Source: Mariniphaga sediminis (GTDB lineage Bacteria; Bacteroidota; Bacteroidia; Bacteroidales; Prolixibacteraceae). From it: DNA of 64,000 bases. Position 1 is the first letter of the stretch. Each line of letters starts with the position of its first letter. Below are positions 1-8,227 of the stretch, piece by piece. The position numbers were made by a program, and so were the translations under genes. The DNA is taken from assembly GCF_003573545.1 (NCBI RefSeq), contig NZ_QWET01000004.1, positions 62,001 through 126,000 on the forward strand, read 5' to 3'. The notes under the pieces were generated by a model, which was not told where the DNA came from, did not search any database, and saw only the letters and a program-made list of their open reading frames with translations.

Positions 1-1378
1 AAAGAAATGACAGCCGGTTTTTAATTTCAATTAAAATACGGTTTGCAATTTCCTTGTCATGGGAACTCAGTTGTAGCTTATCAAAAAATATCTTCAGATC
101 TGAAACCGGCATCAGAACCAATTCCTGTAACGAACGGCCCTCTACTTTTACGTAGCCTGCCTCCTTTTTCAGCCGGGTACCTTTACATTCCGGGCAGGTT
201 GTTTTTCCCCGGTAACGCGAAAGCATTACCCTATATTGAATTTTGTAACTTTTCTTCTCCAAATATTTAAAAAACCGGTCCAGTCCCTTGAAGTGACGAT
301 TTCCGGTCCAAAGCAGTGATTTCTGCTCTTCAGAAAGTTCGTAAAAAGGTTTGTGAATAGGAAAATTAAACTGGTCGGCAGAATAGATGAGACTGTCTTT
401 CCACTTGCTCATTTTTTCGCCCCGCCAGCACACAATAGCATCCTGATAAACAGAAAGTGATTTGTTCGGGATAACCAAATCTTCGTCAATCCCAATTACT
501 TTCCCATACCCTTCGCAGGTAGGGCACGCTCCCACCGGGTTATTAAAACTGAATGTGTGGACAGTAGGTTCTTCAAACTCTATTCCGTCGGCTTCAAACC
601 GGTTTGAAAAACTACGTACAATGGTTTCTTCCCCACTGTAAATTTTTAAAACGCATTCCCCATGTCCTTCATAAAAAGCAGTCTGTACCGAATCAGCCAC
701 ACGGCTTTGAGTATCCTCATCGGGCTGAACCACTATCCGGTCAATGATGACATTACATTCTCCATTGCAAAAATCTTCATTAGCTGCTTTCAGCAATTCA
801 TCAATACGTTTTACTTCCTCTTCCACTTCAATTCTGGAAAAACCCTGCTGCATCAACAGTTCGGCCTCCTGAAGAACAGACCGGCCATTTTTGGGTCGCA
901 GAGGCGAAAGAATCATTATCCGGGTATTTTCAGGAAAGGAAAAAATAAAATTGACCACATCGGTAACAGTATGGCGGATCACTTCTTTTCCCGACACCGG
1001 CGAGATTGTTTTTCCCACGCGGGCAAATAACAGTTTCAGATAATCATAAATTTCGGTAGAAGTTCCCACCGTAGAGCGGGGATTGCGTGTATTCACCTTC
1101 TGCTCAATGGCAATTGCGGGCGGAATCCCTTTAATAAAATCAACTTCAGGTTTGTTTATACGCCCCAAAAACTGACGGGCATAAGACGAAAGGCTTTCAA
1201 CATATCTTCGCTGGCCTTCTGCAAAAAGTGTATCAAAAGCCAGCGACGACTTTCCGGAGCCCGAAACCCCGGTAACAACAGTAAATTGGTTCAGAGGTAT
1301 TTTTAAACTAATGTTTTTTAAATTATGAACCCTGGCGTGTTGTATTTCGATGCATTTTTCTGCTTTTTTTAATGACAT
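1..1378 (-). CDS. uvrA: UvrA excinuclease subunit A, 5' part (continues past window edge)
   Basis: The minus strand is open from an ATG at 1378 to the window edge and gives about 459 residues of UvrA, roughly the first half of a family usually near 940 residues. UvrA is the damage-recognition ATPase of nucleotide excision repair and loads UvrB in the cytoplasm. The Walker A segment GVSGSGKSS lies near residue 35 and is followed by the family signature [19 protein letters not shown] pair and a later CPEC pair belong to its zinc-binding cysteines. It is transcribed divergently from the sigma factor gene at 1538. The C-terminal ATPase is outside the window, so its integrity cannot be judged. Confidence 0.97.
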   Translation of the reverse strand, partial: MSLKKAEKCIEIQHARVHNLKNISLKIPLNQFTVVTGVSGSGKSSLAFDTLFAEGQRRYVESLSSYARQFLGRINKPEVDFIKGIPPAIAIEQKVNTRNPRSTVGTSTEIYDYLKLLFARVGKTISPVSGKEVIRHTVTDVVNFIFSFPENTRIMILSPLRPKNGRSVLQEAELLMQQGFSRIEVEEEVKRIDELLKAANEDFCNGECNVIIDRIVVQPDEDTQSRVADSVQTAFYEGHGECVLKIYSGEETIVRSFSNRFEADGIEFEEPTVHTFSFNNPVGACPTCEGYGKVIGIDEDLVIPNKSLSVYQDAIVCWRGEKMSKWKDSLIYSADQFNFPIHKPFYELSEEQKSLLWTGNRHFKGLDRFFKYLEKKSYKIQYRVMLSRYRGKTTCPECKGTRLKKEAGYVKVEGRSLQELVLMPVSDLKIFFDKLQLSSHDKEIANRILIEIKNRLSFL

Positions 1379-1537
1379 GGACGGAACGGAATTCTTATAA
1401 ATTCATTAAAATACTTGTTTATTTCAGCAAAAAGTCTCATTTTTACCCGTACAAAATTAATTAAATAGTTTTACTTCAATTTAAAATAGTCGCCTATCGG
1501 AAAAATTTACTTTTTGTTTACAATTAAATAGAAGGTA

Positions 1538-2131
1538 ATGTTCAGGACAAATGCACTGAACGACAATGAGCTCGTTCAACGTTTTATAGAAGGCGATCAA
1601 AATTCACTTGAAATTTTAATTCATCGTCACAAAAGCAGGGTCTATTCCTACATTTTGTTGATCGTAAAAAATCAGGAACTGGCTGAAGATATTTTTCAGG
1701 AAACGTTCATTAAAGTGATTCGTTCCCTGAAACGAGGGAGGTATGTAGAAAACGGAAAGTTTGTTTCCTGGGTACTTCGAATTGCCCACAACTTGATTAT
1801 CGATCATTTCAGAAAGGAAAAACTCCAGGGAACCGTTTCAAACGATAGCCTCGAAATGGATATTTTCAACTCCCAGAAGTTTTCGGAAGACACCATCGAA
1901 GATGAAATGGTAAACAATCAAATTCTGAGTGAAGTGAAGGAGCTAATAAATGAGCTTCCGGAAGATCAGCAGCAGGTGATATACATGCGCCATTACATGG
2001 GACTCAGTTTCAAAGAAATTGCAGATCAAACAGATGTAAGTATTAACACCGCTTTGGGGCGTATGCGCTATGCGCTGATTAACCTCCGAAAACTCATTCG
2101 CCAGAAAAATCTGATACTGACCCGCATTTAA
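1538..2131 (+). CDS. ECF-type RNA polymerase sigma factor
   Basis: This 197-residue protein has the two-domain sigma-70 family architecture. Region 2 (about residues 25-95) contains AEDIFQETFIKVI and ends in a basic HFRKEKL segment. Region 4 (about 135-185) contains the helix-turn-helix MGLSFKEIADQTDVSINT. It should direct RNA polymerase to a specific promoter set in the cytoplasm. No FecR-like anti-sigma gene or SusC/SusD pair follows, so it is unlikely to be a classical polysaccharide-locus sigma. A small gene at 2194 and a strong terminator at 2448 close the transcription unit. Upstream, TTTACTTTTTG near 1506 resembles the Bacteroidota -7 element with one extra base. The target genes are unknown. 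Confidence 0.9.
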   Translation: MFRTNALNDNELVQRFIEGDQNSLEILIHRHKSRVYSYILLIVKNQELAEDIFQETFIKVIRSLKRGRYVENGKFVSWVLRIAHNLIIDHFRKEKLQGTVSNDSLEMDIFNSQKFSEDTIEDEMVNNQILSEVKELINELPEDQQQVIYMRHYMGLSFKEIADQTDVSINTALGRMRYALINLRKLIRQKNLILTRI

Positions 2132-2193
2132 CTTTTATTAACACAATATTTAAAAGGGAAGGGGCGTTCATTGTGTAAATACTATTACAAAGA

Positions 2194-2424
2194 ATGCCTA
2201 TGAAAAAAAAATCTACCTTGTTATTTGTTGTTAAAAAAATTAATTACCAGTCAGAGTGCGAACCGGATTTTTCCGCAATGAATTCTGACAGTTATTCAGA
2301 GAAAATGAAAAGTGCGGAATTTTCACCTTCTGCGAGAACCATCCAGCGAATTCTGGATTTTGCCCGGTCTTATGATGTTCTGGAAACAGAAACGGCAGGG
2401 CAGGTTGAAATGAATTTAAACTAA
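2194..2424 (+). CDS. Small protein of unknown function downstream of ECF sigma factor
   Basis: This 76-residue, mostly polar protein starts with a lysine-rich stretch (MPMKKKST). It has no membrane segment and no signal peptide. The C-terminal half, from SPSARTIQRILDFARSYDV onward, looks helical. It lies 62 bases after the sigma factor and ends just before a strong intrinsic terminator, so the two are probably co-transcribed. Short proteins with a similar ARTIQRILDFARSYDV-like segment occur in Bacteroidota, but I know of no assigned function. A role as a sigma-associated regulator is only a guess from position. Confidence 0.65.
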   Translation: MPMKKKSTLLFVVKKINYQSECEPDFSAMNSDSYSEKMKSAEFSPSARTIQRILDFARSYDVLETETAGQVEMNLN

Positions 2425-2447
2425 AAAGTTTCACTCCAAGTAAAAAA

Positions 2448-2472
2448 GGCACCTAGTTAGGTGCCTTTTTTT
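2448..2472 (+). terminator. Intrinsic terminator
   Basis: A perfect 7-bp stem GGCACCT/AGGTGCC (2448-2454 with 2459-2465) with a 4-base AGTT loop is followed by seven T residues. It sits 24 bases after the stop of the small gene and closes the sigma factor transcription unit. An A-run precedes the stem, so it could also act weakly in the other direction. Confidence 0.92.
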
Positions 2473-2830
2473 ATGCTTTAAAATATTTCTATTCTACACT
2501 CCTATGCAGTGGAGCAGCCAAGATTAACCTCATGATTTTCAAACTAAAACAATCTATTAATCTTCCCAGACAAACCGTAATTACAAAATACCCCAACAAA
2601 TTTGCAGGAAAAGTTTGATTTCAGGACAGAGTTCTAATTAACAAGCAGTTTGCTACTTCATTTGCAAAAAAAGTTCACTGGATACTATAGTGGGCAAACA
2701 ATTCAATATAATTTCTTCGTTCTGGAAAAAAAGGAACGAACTACAAATCGGGAATAGCGAATGACTGTCAATATTCAGATTACAAGTACCGGATCTACAC
2801 GCTACATCCAAATAAGATTTATCCAAAAAA
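2473..2830. other. Gene-free spacer upstream of frr
   Basis: About 360 AT-rich bases lie between the terminator and the frr promoter. The only sizeable reading frame here runs antisense into frr and has no recognisable protein features. I see no tRNA, riboswitch-like structure or gene remnant. Confidence 0.6.
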
Positions 2831-2861
2831 TTTTCGTGTAAATATATTTTTTCTATATTTG
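2831..2861 (+). promoter_or_regulatory. Bacteroidota-type promoter of frr
   Basis: TATATTTG at 2854-2861 is an exact TAnnTTTG -7 element. A TTTTCG segment at 2831 lies 17 bases upstream and is a near match to the -33 TTTG element. The frr start codon is 36 bases downstream. Confidence 0.65.
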
Positions 2862-2896
2862 CTATTCGATCAACGGTTGAAATCAGTGCTTGACCA

Positions 2897-3460
2897 ATGC
2901 AAGAAGAAGTAGATTTTATCATAGAACATTGTAAAGAAAAAATGGATGCGGCCATTAAGCACCTCGAAAAAGAGTTGTTGCATATCAGGGCCGGCAAAGC
3001 ATCACCTTCGATGCTTGATGGGATTCAGGTAGAATACTACGGTTCCCTTACTCCTCTCACCCAGGTTTCCAATGTAAGTACACCCGATGCCCGTACCATT
3101 GCCATTCAACCCTGGGAAAAAAATTTGATTCCTGTTATAGAAAAAACTATATTAGCAGCCAATTTAGGTTTTAATCCTGAAAATAACGGAGAAATTATCC
3201 GTATAAATATTCCGGCATTAACTGAAGAAAGAAGAAGAAATTTGGTTAAACAGGCCGGGCAGGAAGGAGAAACTGCAAAGGTTAGTATACGCACCGCCCG
3301 CAAGGAGGCAAACGAAGGGCTGAAAAAATTGCTAAAAAACGGATTGTCAGAGGATGTGGAAAAAGATGCTGAAGACGAGGTGCAAAAACTGACGGATGAT
3401 TTTGGACAAAAAGTAGAAACTTTGGTAGTAGCCAAAGAAAAAGATATTATGACGATTTAA
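2897..3460 (+). CDS. frr: Ribosome recycling factor
   Basis: This 187-residue protein has the usual full length of RRF. With EF-G it splits post-termination ribosomes into subunits. The hallmark segment HIRAGKASPSML (residues 30-41), the ALTEERRRNLVKQ motif in the second long helix and the VRR-like SIRTARKEANEGLKK region are all present. In many Bacteroidota frr follows pyrH; here it stands alone behind its own promoter, with a terminator at 3515. The ATG at 2897 matches the expected N-terminus. Confidence 0.98.
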   Translation: MQEEVDFIIEHCKEKMDAAIKHLEKELLHIRAGKASPSMLDGIQVEYYGSLTPLTQVSNVSTPDARTIAIQPWEKNLIPVIEKTILAANLGFNPENNGEIIRINIPALTEERRRNLVKQAGQEGETAKVSIRTARKEANEGLKKLLKNGLSEDVEKDAEDEVQKLTDDFGQKVETLVVAKEKDIMTI

Positions 3461-3514
3461 TTGTTTCTAGTTTTCTGTTTTCTGAACATTGTTTAATTGT
3501 TTTCATGGCTTTGA

Positions 3515-3542
3515 GGCAGCTTGTAGAAGCTGCCTTTTTTTT
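3515..3542 (+). terminator. Intrinsic terminator of frr
   Basis: An 8-bp stem GGCAGCTT/AAGCTGCC (3515-3522 with 3527-3534) with a GTAG loop is followed by eight T residues. It lies 54 bases after the frr stop. Confidence 0.93.
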
Positions 3543-3710
3543 GGATTTTTTCTTCTAAAGTATATTCGGGCTCACCTTGAGATTGGACATCCCAGATCTT
3601 TTTTTCAAAAAAACACAGGCAAAGGCAATTTGTTGTAAAGCTTAAATGGGTGCATAAAAAATATCATATACTTTTACAAAATGAATAAACCAAATTACAT
3701 CCCGTAAACG

Positions 3711-4793
3711 ATGAACCACACTGACATTCCAAAAATCCGTTTGAGAAACCAACAGATTACAGGCAGTCACATTTCATCCCCAAAAAAATTGGTTGGTTGG
3801 ATGGGCGCGATGCAAGCGCAGGATTACGAAATGGTAAAATGGGCCATCGGAATGCGGCTCCCCGGGGCTACAGTAAATACAATCGAACGGGCGATTGAAG
3901 ATGGTGATATTATCCGGACTCACCTGTTACGCCCCACATGGCACTTTGTAGCTGCCGATGATCTCCGATGGATGCTTGAACTAACTGCACCCCACATCAA
4001 ATCTTCAATGCAGTCGAGGCACAAGCAACTGGGACTAACCGATAAAATAATAGCCAAAAGCAACAGAATAATCCGGGATTGCTTTTCAAACGGGCAGCCA
4101 CTTACCCGCAAAGAACTGGTAAAAGAACTTGAGAACGCCGGGTTCCGAAATGAAGATAACCGGGCAGCCCACCTGTTCTTAAGGGCAGAATTGGACGGTA
4201 TTATTGGCAGTGGCCCTTCCCAAAAAAAACATCACACTTACATACTCATAGACGAACGTTTCCGGCAAATGAAAACGTTTAGCAGAGAAGAAGCATTGGG
4301 GAAATTGGCCCGGACATATTTTTCCAGCCACGGCCCGGCAACAATCGAAGATTTTATTTGGTGGTCGGGCTTACCGGTAAAAGATGCCCGAAATGCCCTG
4401 GAGATAATCAGAAAAGAATTTATTTCCGAGACAATCGGTTCACAAACTTTTTTGTTGAGTGAAAACCTATCCTTTAAAAAAGAAAAAAGCACAGTTTTCC
4501 TCAATCCGGCATACGACGAGTTTCTTATCAGCTATAAAGACAGAAGTGCATCTATTAAGGAGACCAATCAACGTAAGGCTATTTCAAACAATGGCATTTT
4601 CCGTCCGGTTATCCTGGTGAATGGAGAGGTAGCTGGCATTTGGAAAAGGACCGTACAACCATCCAAAGTAATTATCGAAACTACATTTTTCAAAAAACCG
4701 GACCACAATATAAAAGAACAAACCCAGGAGGCTGCGCGGCAGTTTGCCGTTTTTTTGGGAAAAGAAGTTGAAATCAGGCATTCAAAATTCTAA
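3711..4793 (+). CDS. Winged-helix DNA-binding protein of the HTH_42 (PF06224) type
   Basis: This 360-residue cytoplasmic protein matches the HTH_42 group typified by the opening RLRNQQITG, the segment WMGAMQAQDY (near residue 29) and LRPTWHFVAADDLRW (near residue 73). The group includes YcaQ/AlkX-type proteins; some members are DNA glycosylases acting on bulky or crosslinked lesions, and most are annotated only as winged-helix proteins. I see no membrane segment. The gene is preceded by a 250-base spacer holding the frr terminator, and is followed by a truncated VOC-fold gene. Whether this copy is a glycosylase or a regulator cannot be settled from sequence alone. Confidence 0.85.
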   Translation: MNHTDIPKIRLRNQQITGSHISSPKKLVGWMGAMQAQDYEMVKWAIGMRLPGATVNTIERAIEDGDIIRTHLLRPTWHFVAADDLRWMLELTAPHIKSSMQSRHKQLGLTDKIIAKSNRIIRDCFSNGQPLTRKELVKELENAGFRNEDNRAAHLFLRAELDGIIGSGPSQKKHHTYILIDERFRQMKTFSREEALGKLARTYFSSHGPATIEDFIWWSGLPVKDARNALEIIRKEFISETIGSQTFLLSENLSFKKEKSTVFLNPAYDEFLISYKDRSASIKETNQRKAISNNGIFRPVILVNGEVAGIWKRTVQPSKVIIETTFFKKPDHNIKEQTQEAARQFAVFLGKEVEIRHSKF

Positions 4794-4887
4794 TCCACCT
4801 CCCTTTTAACCAACGCATTGTCGCAAATTCCCTTGTACATTGTCGCAATTGCATCTTTTCATTCCGGATATACCTGTTTAAATTTGA

Positions 4888-5160
4888 GTCATTTCATTTT
4901 TATACCCAAAAGTATTCTATAATGGCAATTTTTATATTATGGCTTCCGATATGTGCGGAGTGAGAGAATTGAAGCCGGGCAACTCGGTTGAGATTAACCT
5001 GAACTGTTCTTCCGAAAAGGAAATCAACCACCTGTATAAGCAGTTATCTAAAAAGGGAAAAATCCTTCAGGAACAATTCTGGGGAGCCCTGTTTGCCATG
5101 GTTATCGACCGGTTTTGTGTACGATGGATGTTAACATTCGAAAAAAAAATAAAAGAGTAA
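4888..5160 (+). pseudogene. VOC/PhnB-like family protein, C-terminal fragment
   Basis: The downstream part reads like the C-terminal half of a VOC superfamily (glyoxalase/PhnB-like) protein, with YIMASDMCGV, VEINLNCSSEKEIN and FWGALFAMVIDRFCVRWML. Family-like sequence continues upstream of the ATG at 4939, through FYNGNFYIMASDM, until in-frame stops at 4879 and 4885. The N-terminal half of the fold (about 60-70 residues expected) is absent and nothing like it remains upstream. Translation from 4939 would give 73 residues, unlikely to fold alone. The 3' end is intact and separated by one base from the next gene, so transcription through it may still matter for that gene. Confidence 0.75.
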
Positions 5161-5161
5161 A

Positions 5162-5545
5162 ATGGAACCCAAAATTTTTGTAGAAGAGGATTGCGGCAAT
5201 TCTCCCCGAAGATTGATGCTAAAAGAATTAAACATTTCATTTGCACGGGGTGATGCAGAAAATATTCTTTCGCACGTCACCAATGACATAGTTTGGGAAA
5301 GCGTGGGAGGGAAACAACTGGTGGGTATCGAAAATGTTAGAGGTGAGTTGGAAACCCTGACGGAGATGCAGGTAGCGGAACTAAAAATCGAAAACATTAT
5401 TACCCACGGAAAAGCTGCTTCTGCCAATGGTATGATGCGTATGAAAAACGGAAAGAAATATGCATTTTGCGATGTTTACCTTTTTAACAACAGCTCTAAA
5501 AATGCCAAAATAAAAGTGATAAGATCTTACTGCATTGAAGTGTAG
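5162..5545 (+). CDS. NTF2/SnoaL-like fold protein
   Basis: This 127-residue protein has the layout of nuclear-transport-factor-2-like enzymes and binding proteins: an N-terminal helix with LKELNISFARGDAENILSHV, then WESVGGKQLVGIENV, then a curved beta-sheet ending in IRSYCIEV. Such proteins bind small hydrophobic ligands or act as isomerases, dehydratases or cyclases; the substrate here is unknown. The gene begins one base after the stop of the VOC fragment (TAAAATG), which suggests translational coupling to an originally intact partner. There is no signal peptide, so it is probably cytoplasmic. Confidence 0.8.
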   Translation: MEPKIFVEEDCGNSPRRLMLKELNISFARGDAENILSHVTNDIVWESVGGKQLVGIENVRGELETLTEMQVAELKIENIITHGKAASANGMMRMKNGKKYAFCDVYLFNNSSKNAKIKVIRSYCIEV

Positions 5546-5559
5546 CGATTAAGTCCGGA

Positions 5560-6534
5560 TTAAACCGCTTCATTAAAATATTTCATCCGGTAATCGGACG
5601 GCGACATCCCGGAATATTTCCGGAAAACGCTTCGAAAGGCTTTATTGTCAAGGTACCCCACCTCAAACATTACTTCGTTCACCGTTTTGTAGCCCTTCTC
5701 CAGCTCGCGTTTGGCAGCCTCCACTTTCACCCGCTGAATATATTCCATTACTGTATTACCTGTCTCTTTTTTAAAACGACGTTCAAAGGTACGACGGCCA
5801 ATACCAATATTTTCAATAATTTCATTTACGCTTAACCGGTCCCGGTACCGTTTTTCTATTAAAACCTGTGCCTGCTTTACCTCTTCATCCGCATGCGATT
5901 TCTGGCCGGTAAAAATAACAAACGGGGATTGCGACCTTCGTCCCCAGTCAACCTGAAAAACTTTGGAACAATAAATAGCCACATCCCGGCCAGCGTATTT
6001 TTCTATAAGATACACAACAAGATTTGCCGATGAAAAGGCTCCTCCCCCGGTGTAGATTCCCGCCTCGTCAGTTAAAACCCGATCGTCAACCAGCTTTACT
6101 TTGGTATACAGCTTACGAAATTCTTCCGACGCCTTCCAGTGCGTTACACACAGTTTGTTGTCCAGAAGTCCGGTTGCAGCCAGAATAAAAGCTCCCAGGC
6201 ACAAACTGGCAACCTGAGCTCCTGCATTATATTGGTTACGAATCCAGGGGACAAAAGCGATGTTTTGTTGAACTCCATCGGTAAGATCTCCCCGTATCGG
6301 CGGAATGATTATCAAATCTGCTTTAACCGTTTCATCAATTAGCCTGTCGGCATCAATATTATATAAACCTCCACATGTTTGAACCGGCGAGTCATTCCCA
6401 ACCACTTCTACCTTGAACAAAGAAGGTTCTCCCCTACTCTTCAAACATTCATTGGCCTCGAGAAAAGCCTGTCTGGCATTCTCCAGACTCCCTATATTCA
6501 CCTGCTTTAATGCAAGAATAGCTATGTGTTTCAT
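5560..6534 (-). CDS. GlxA/FtrA-type AraC regulator with DJ-1/PfpI-like N-terminal domain
   Basis: The 324-residue protein combines an N-terminal class I glutamine amidotransferase/DJ-1-like domain (residues 1-190), including the nucleophile-elbow-like SLCLGAFILAATGLL, with a C-terminal AraC HTH domain (about 215-320). The latter contains IGIGRRTFERRFKKETG and VGYLDNKAFRSVFRKYSG. Family members such as GlxA and FtrA act as cytoplasmic transcription regulators; the DJ-1-like part is usually thought to sense a ligand. It converges on the NTF2-like gene with 14 bases between stops. The start at 6534 fits the conserved N-terminus (MKHIAILAL). Confidence 0.9.
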   Translation of the reverse strand: MKHIAILALKQVNIGSLENARQAFLEANECLKSRGEPSLFKVEVVGNDSPVQTCGGLYNIDADRLIDETVKADLIIIPPIRGDLTDGVQQNIAFVPWIRNQYNAGAQVASLCLGAFILAATGLLDNKLCVTHWKASEEFRKLYTKVKLVDDRVLTDEAGIYTGGGAFSSANLVVYLIEKYAGRDVAIYCSKVFQVDWGRRSQSPFVIFTGQKSHADEEVKQAQVLIEKRYRDRLSVNEIIENIGIGRRTFERRFKKETGNTVMEYIQRVKVEAAKRELEKGYKTVNEVMFEVGYLDNKAFRSVFRKYSGMSPSDYRMKYFNEAV

Positions 6535-6602
6535 GAAAGTATATTATTTATTCAAATATAATATATGTCGCAACCGGCCTGTAACGACGTCGCATTTACA
6601 CC

Positions 6603-6633
6603 TTTCCTTTTAACCCTTATCTACCTAATTTTG
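6603..6633 (+). promoter_or_regulatory. Bacteroidota-type promoter upstream of a truncated gene
   Basis: TAATTTTG at 6626-6633 is an exact TAnnTTTG element, with a TTTCC segment at about 6603-6607 in the -33 position. It now drives only the short DHFR-like fragment starting at 6642. Confidence 0.55.
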
Positions 6634-6641
6634 TTCTGATT

Positions 6642-6756
6642 ATGAAAAAAAAATATATTATCGATGCTGGTTTCTGCCGATGGCTACATAGAAGGACCAG
6701 ACAATGATATTAACGGCCCCATATCCGTTCAACCGGACCGGGAAGCAGCCGGGTAA
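6642..6756 (+). pseudogene. RibD-C/dihydrofolate-reductase-like family protein, 5' fragment
   Basis: From the ATG at 6664 the frame reads MLVSADGYIEGPDNDIN, the typical N-terminus of the dihydrofolate reductase-like/RibD C-terminal family. Family similarity stops at about 6714 and the frame ends at 6756 after unrelated codons. An ATG at 6642 is followed by nine A residues; with eight A residues it would join the same frame and give a normal start (MKKNILSMLVSADG). The gene therefore appears to have lost one base of frame in the A-run and everything after about codon 24. An intact promoter precedes it. Confidence 0.75.
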
Positions 6757-6826
6757 AAACAATACATCCCGGCTCCGTGATTTTTCCAAAATGTCCTTCG
6801 TTTTTCTGTTCTTTTAACGCCACCAT
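6710..6826 (-). pseudogene. SRPBCC (AHSA1-like) family protein, 5' fragment
   Basis: The minus strand has an ATG at 6826, three bases after the stop of the Ada-like gene (TAA ACC ATG). It encodes 38 residues ending in CIVFTRLLPGPVERIWGR followed by a stop. The part up to VERIW is characteristic of the N-terminus of SRPBCC/AHSA1-type proteins (usually about 140-160 residues), where the next residues would continue the first beta-strand and helix. The family match ends at 6719, directly against the end of the oppositely oriented DHFR-like fragment. It was presumably the second gene of an operon with the Ada-like gene. Confidence 0.75.
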
Positions 6827-6829
6827 GGT

Positions 6830-7738
6830 TTATTCATTTTTTAGATTATCCTCTGATTCCAGCATATCTTCAAGCAGATCAAGTTGCTCATTCCAGTACC
6901 TTTTAAATTTGGCGGCCTCCCATCCAATCATAGCGGCTTTGCGGGTGGTTCCCCACCGGTAACCCCCAACCAGTCCATTTGCTCTGATTACCCTGTGACA
7001 GGGAATTAAGAAGGCAACCGGGTTCTGCCCTATTGCCGTTCCCACGGCACGTGAAGCACCTGGCTGCTCGATCTGCGATGCCAGCACTCCGTAAGAAGTT
7101 AGTCGCCCGGAAGGTATTTTCAGTAAGGCATCCCACACTTTTAACTGAAAAGGAGTCCCCCTGAGATGAAGTTTCAAACGAGTTATCCCGTTGCTTCCCG
7201 AATCAAAAACCTGATGAATCCCTGAAATATGTGGAGAAGATTGCCTCAGGAACTTTGCGTTTGGAAAGTAGTGAAACAATTCGTCCAATGCATTTTCATT
7301 ATCTTCATCGAACGTCATAAAGCAAACACCTTTTGTGGTTGTCGCGACAAGCGCCTGGCCAAACGGTGTATGCAAAAATCTGTAATTGACAGTAAGGTTT
7401 CGTCCTCCGTTTTTAAATTCACCAGGGGTCATTCCTTCTATGGAAATAAACAGATCGTGCAGGCGTCCGGTACCTGAAAGGCCGGTTTGGTGGGCAGTGT
7501 CGGAAAGAGTCGTCTTACCATCGAGAAGCATTTGCTTGGCATGTTCTACGCTAATATACTGCAAAAACTTTTTGGGACTCACCCCAGCCCATTCAGTAAA
7601 CAGCCTTTGAAAATGGTACGGGCTTAAATGAATGTGCCGGGCCATCTCCGCCAGATTGGGCTGCCCCCTGAAATGCTCCCGGATATATTCGATGGCCTCC
7701 GCAATGCGTTGGTAATTATATTCTTCCTGTTTCGCCAT
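6830..7738 (-). CDS. Ada-like protein: AraC HTH plus methylated-DNA-cysteine methyltransferase
   Basis: The 302-residue protein has an AraC-type DNA-binding domain (about residues 10-108, with YHFQRLFTEWAGVSPKKFL) and a C-terminal O6-alkylguanine-DNA alkyltransferase domain (about 120-285) carrying the active-site motif PCHRV with Cys247. The N-terminal zinc/methyl-phosphotriester domain of E. coli Ada is absent, a common short form in Bacteroidota. It probably removes O6-alkyl groups from guanine and may regulate its own transcription; the usual phosphotriester switch is missing, so the signal would differ. The downstream partner gene survives only as a fragment. Confidence 0.93.
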   Translation of the reverse strand: MAKQEEYNYQRIAEAIEYIREHFRGQPNLAEMARHIHLSPYHFQRLFTEWAGVSPKKFLQYISVEHAKQMLLDGKTTLSDTAHQTGLSGTGRLHDLFISIEGMTPGEFKNGGRNLTVNYRFLHTPFGQALVATTTKGVCFMTFDEDNENALDELFHYFPNAKFLRQSSPHISGIHQVFDSGSNGITRLKLHLRGTPFQLKVWDALLKIPSGRLTSYGVLASQIEQPGASRAVGTAIGQNPVAFLIPCHRVIRANGLVGGYRWGTTRKAAMIGWEAAKFKRYWNEQLDLLEDMLESEDNLKNE

Positions 7739-7959
7739 AAAGTAAAGTTATATCCGCAAATTTATATAACCCACAAATTATTTAAAACCCGAATCTTGCG
7801 GAGTTATATAACAACCATTATCAACCTGTAAACCAACTGCTTTGTTCAAATATTATATTTTGAACACCTCCATGGCAAATGATATCTTTAATAAGTTTGG
7901 GATGAGGATTTGTATCGTTTTGCAGAAACAATGAGGACTTCGTTATTACAATGAAATCA

Positions 7960-7996
7960 AAAAGGGCAACAAAATGAATTATTCTATTGCCCTTTT
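7960..7996. terminator. Possible bidirectional terminator hairpin
   Basis: The inverted repeat AAAAGGGCAA (7960-7969) pairs perfectly with TTGCCCTTTT (7987-7996) around a 17-base loop, with A/T-rich flanks on both strands. The long loop makes it weaker than the other terminators in the window. Confidence 0.45.
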
Positions 7997-8179
7997 CCTG
8001 ATCGTATAAAATCCCTTCTCAGGCAATTACCAGATTGGCATAAAATATTGTCTCCGTTTATTTTACGCCAGAAACATGTTCCTGAACGAACACTCTATTC
8101 TCACCTTCACCAACAAAGTGATGACTCACAATCTGGTCGACCTGAGAAAAACCATAAAATAGCATTTGTCTGACACCCC

Positions 8180-8198
8180 AAAAAAGGAACAACCTTTT
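8180..8198 (-). terminator. Weak candidate terminator of the minus-strand operon
   Basis: Read on the minus strand, AAAAGG pairs with CCTTTT around a 5-base loop and runs into six T residues, about 30 bases after the stop of the small exported protein gene. The stem is short and AT-rich. Confidence 0.35.
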
Positions 8199-8227
8199 CC
8201 CCTACAGCGATACCAAACCAAATACCT

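Larger units (their letters stand above)
7739..8227. other. Spacer of about 490 bases with possible decayed sequence
   Basis: No intact gene is visible. A plus-strand frame from 7872 reads MANDIFNKFGMRICIVLQKQ and stops; its family is not recognisable. Around 8080-8165 all frames are unusually open over a short distance, but no recognisable protein emerges. A large hairpin at 7960-7996 is listed separately. The patch follows a block already marked by gene truncation, so decayed DNA is plausible but not shown. Confidence 0.4.
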
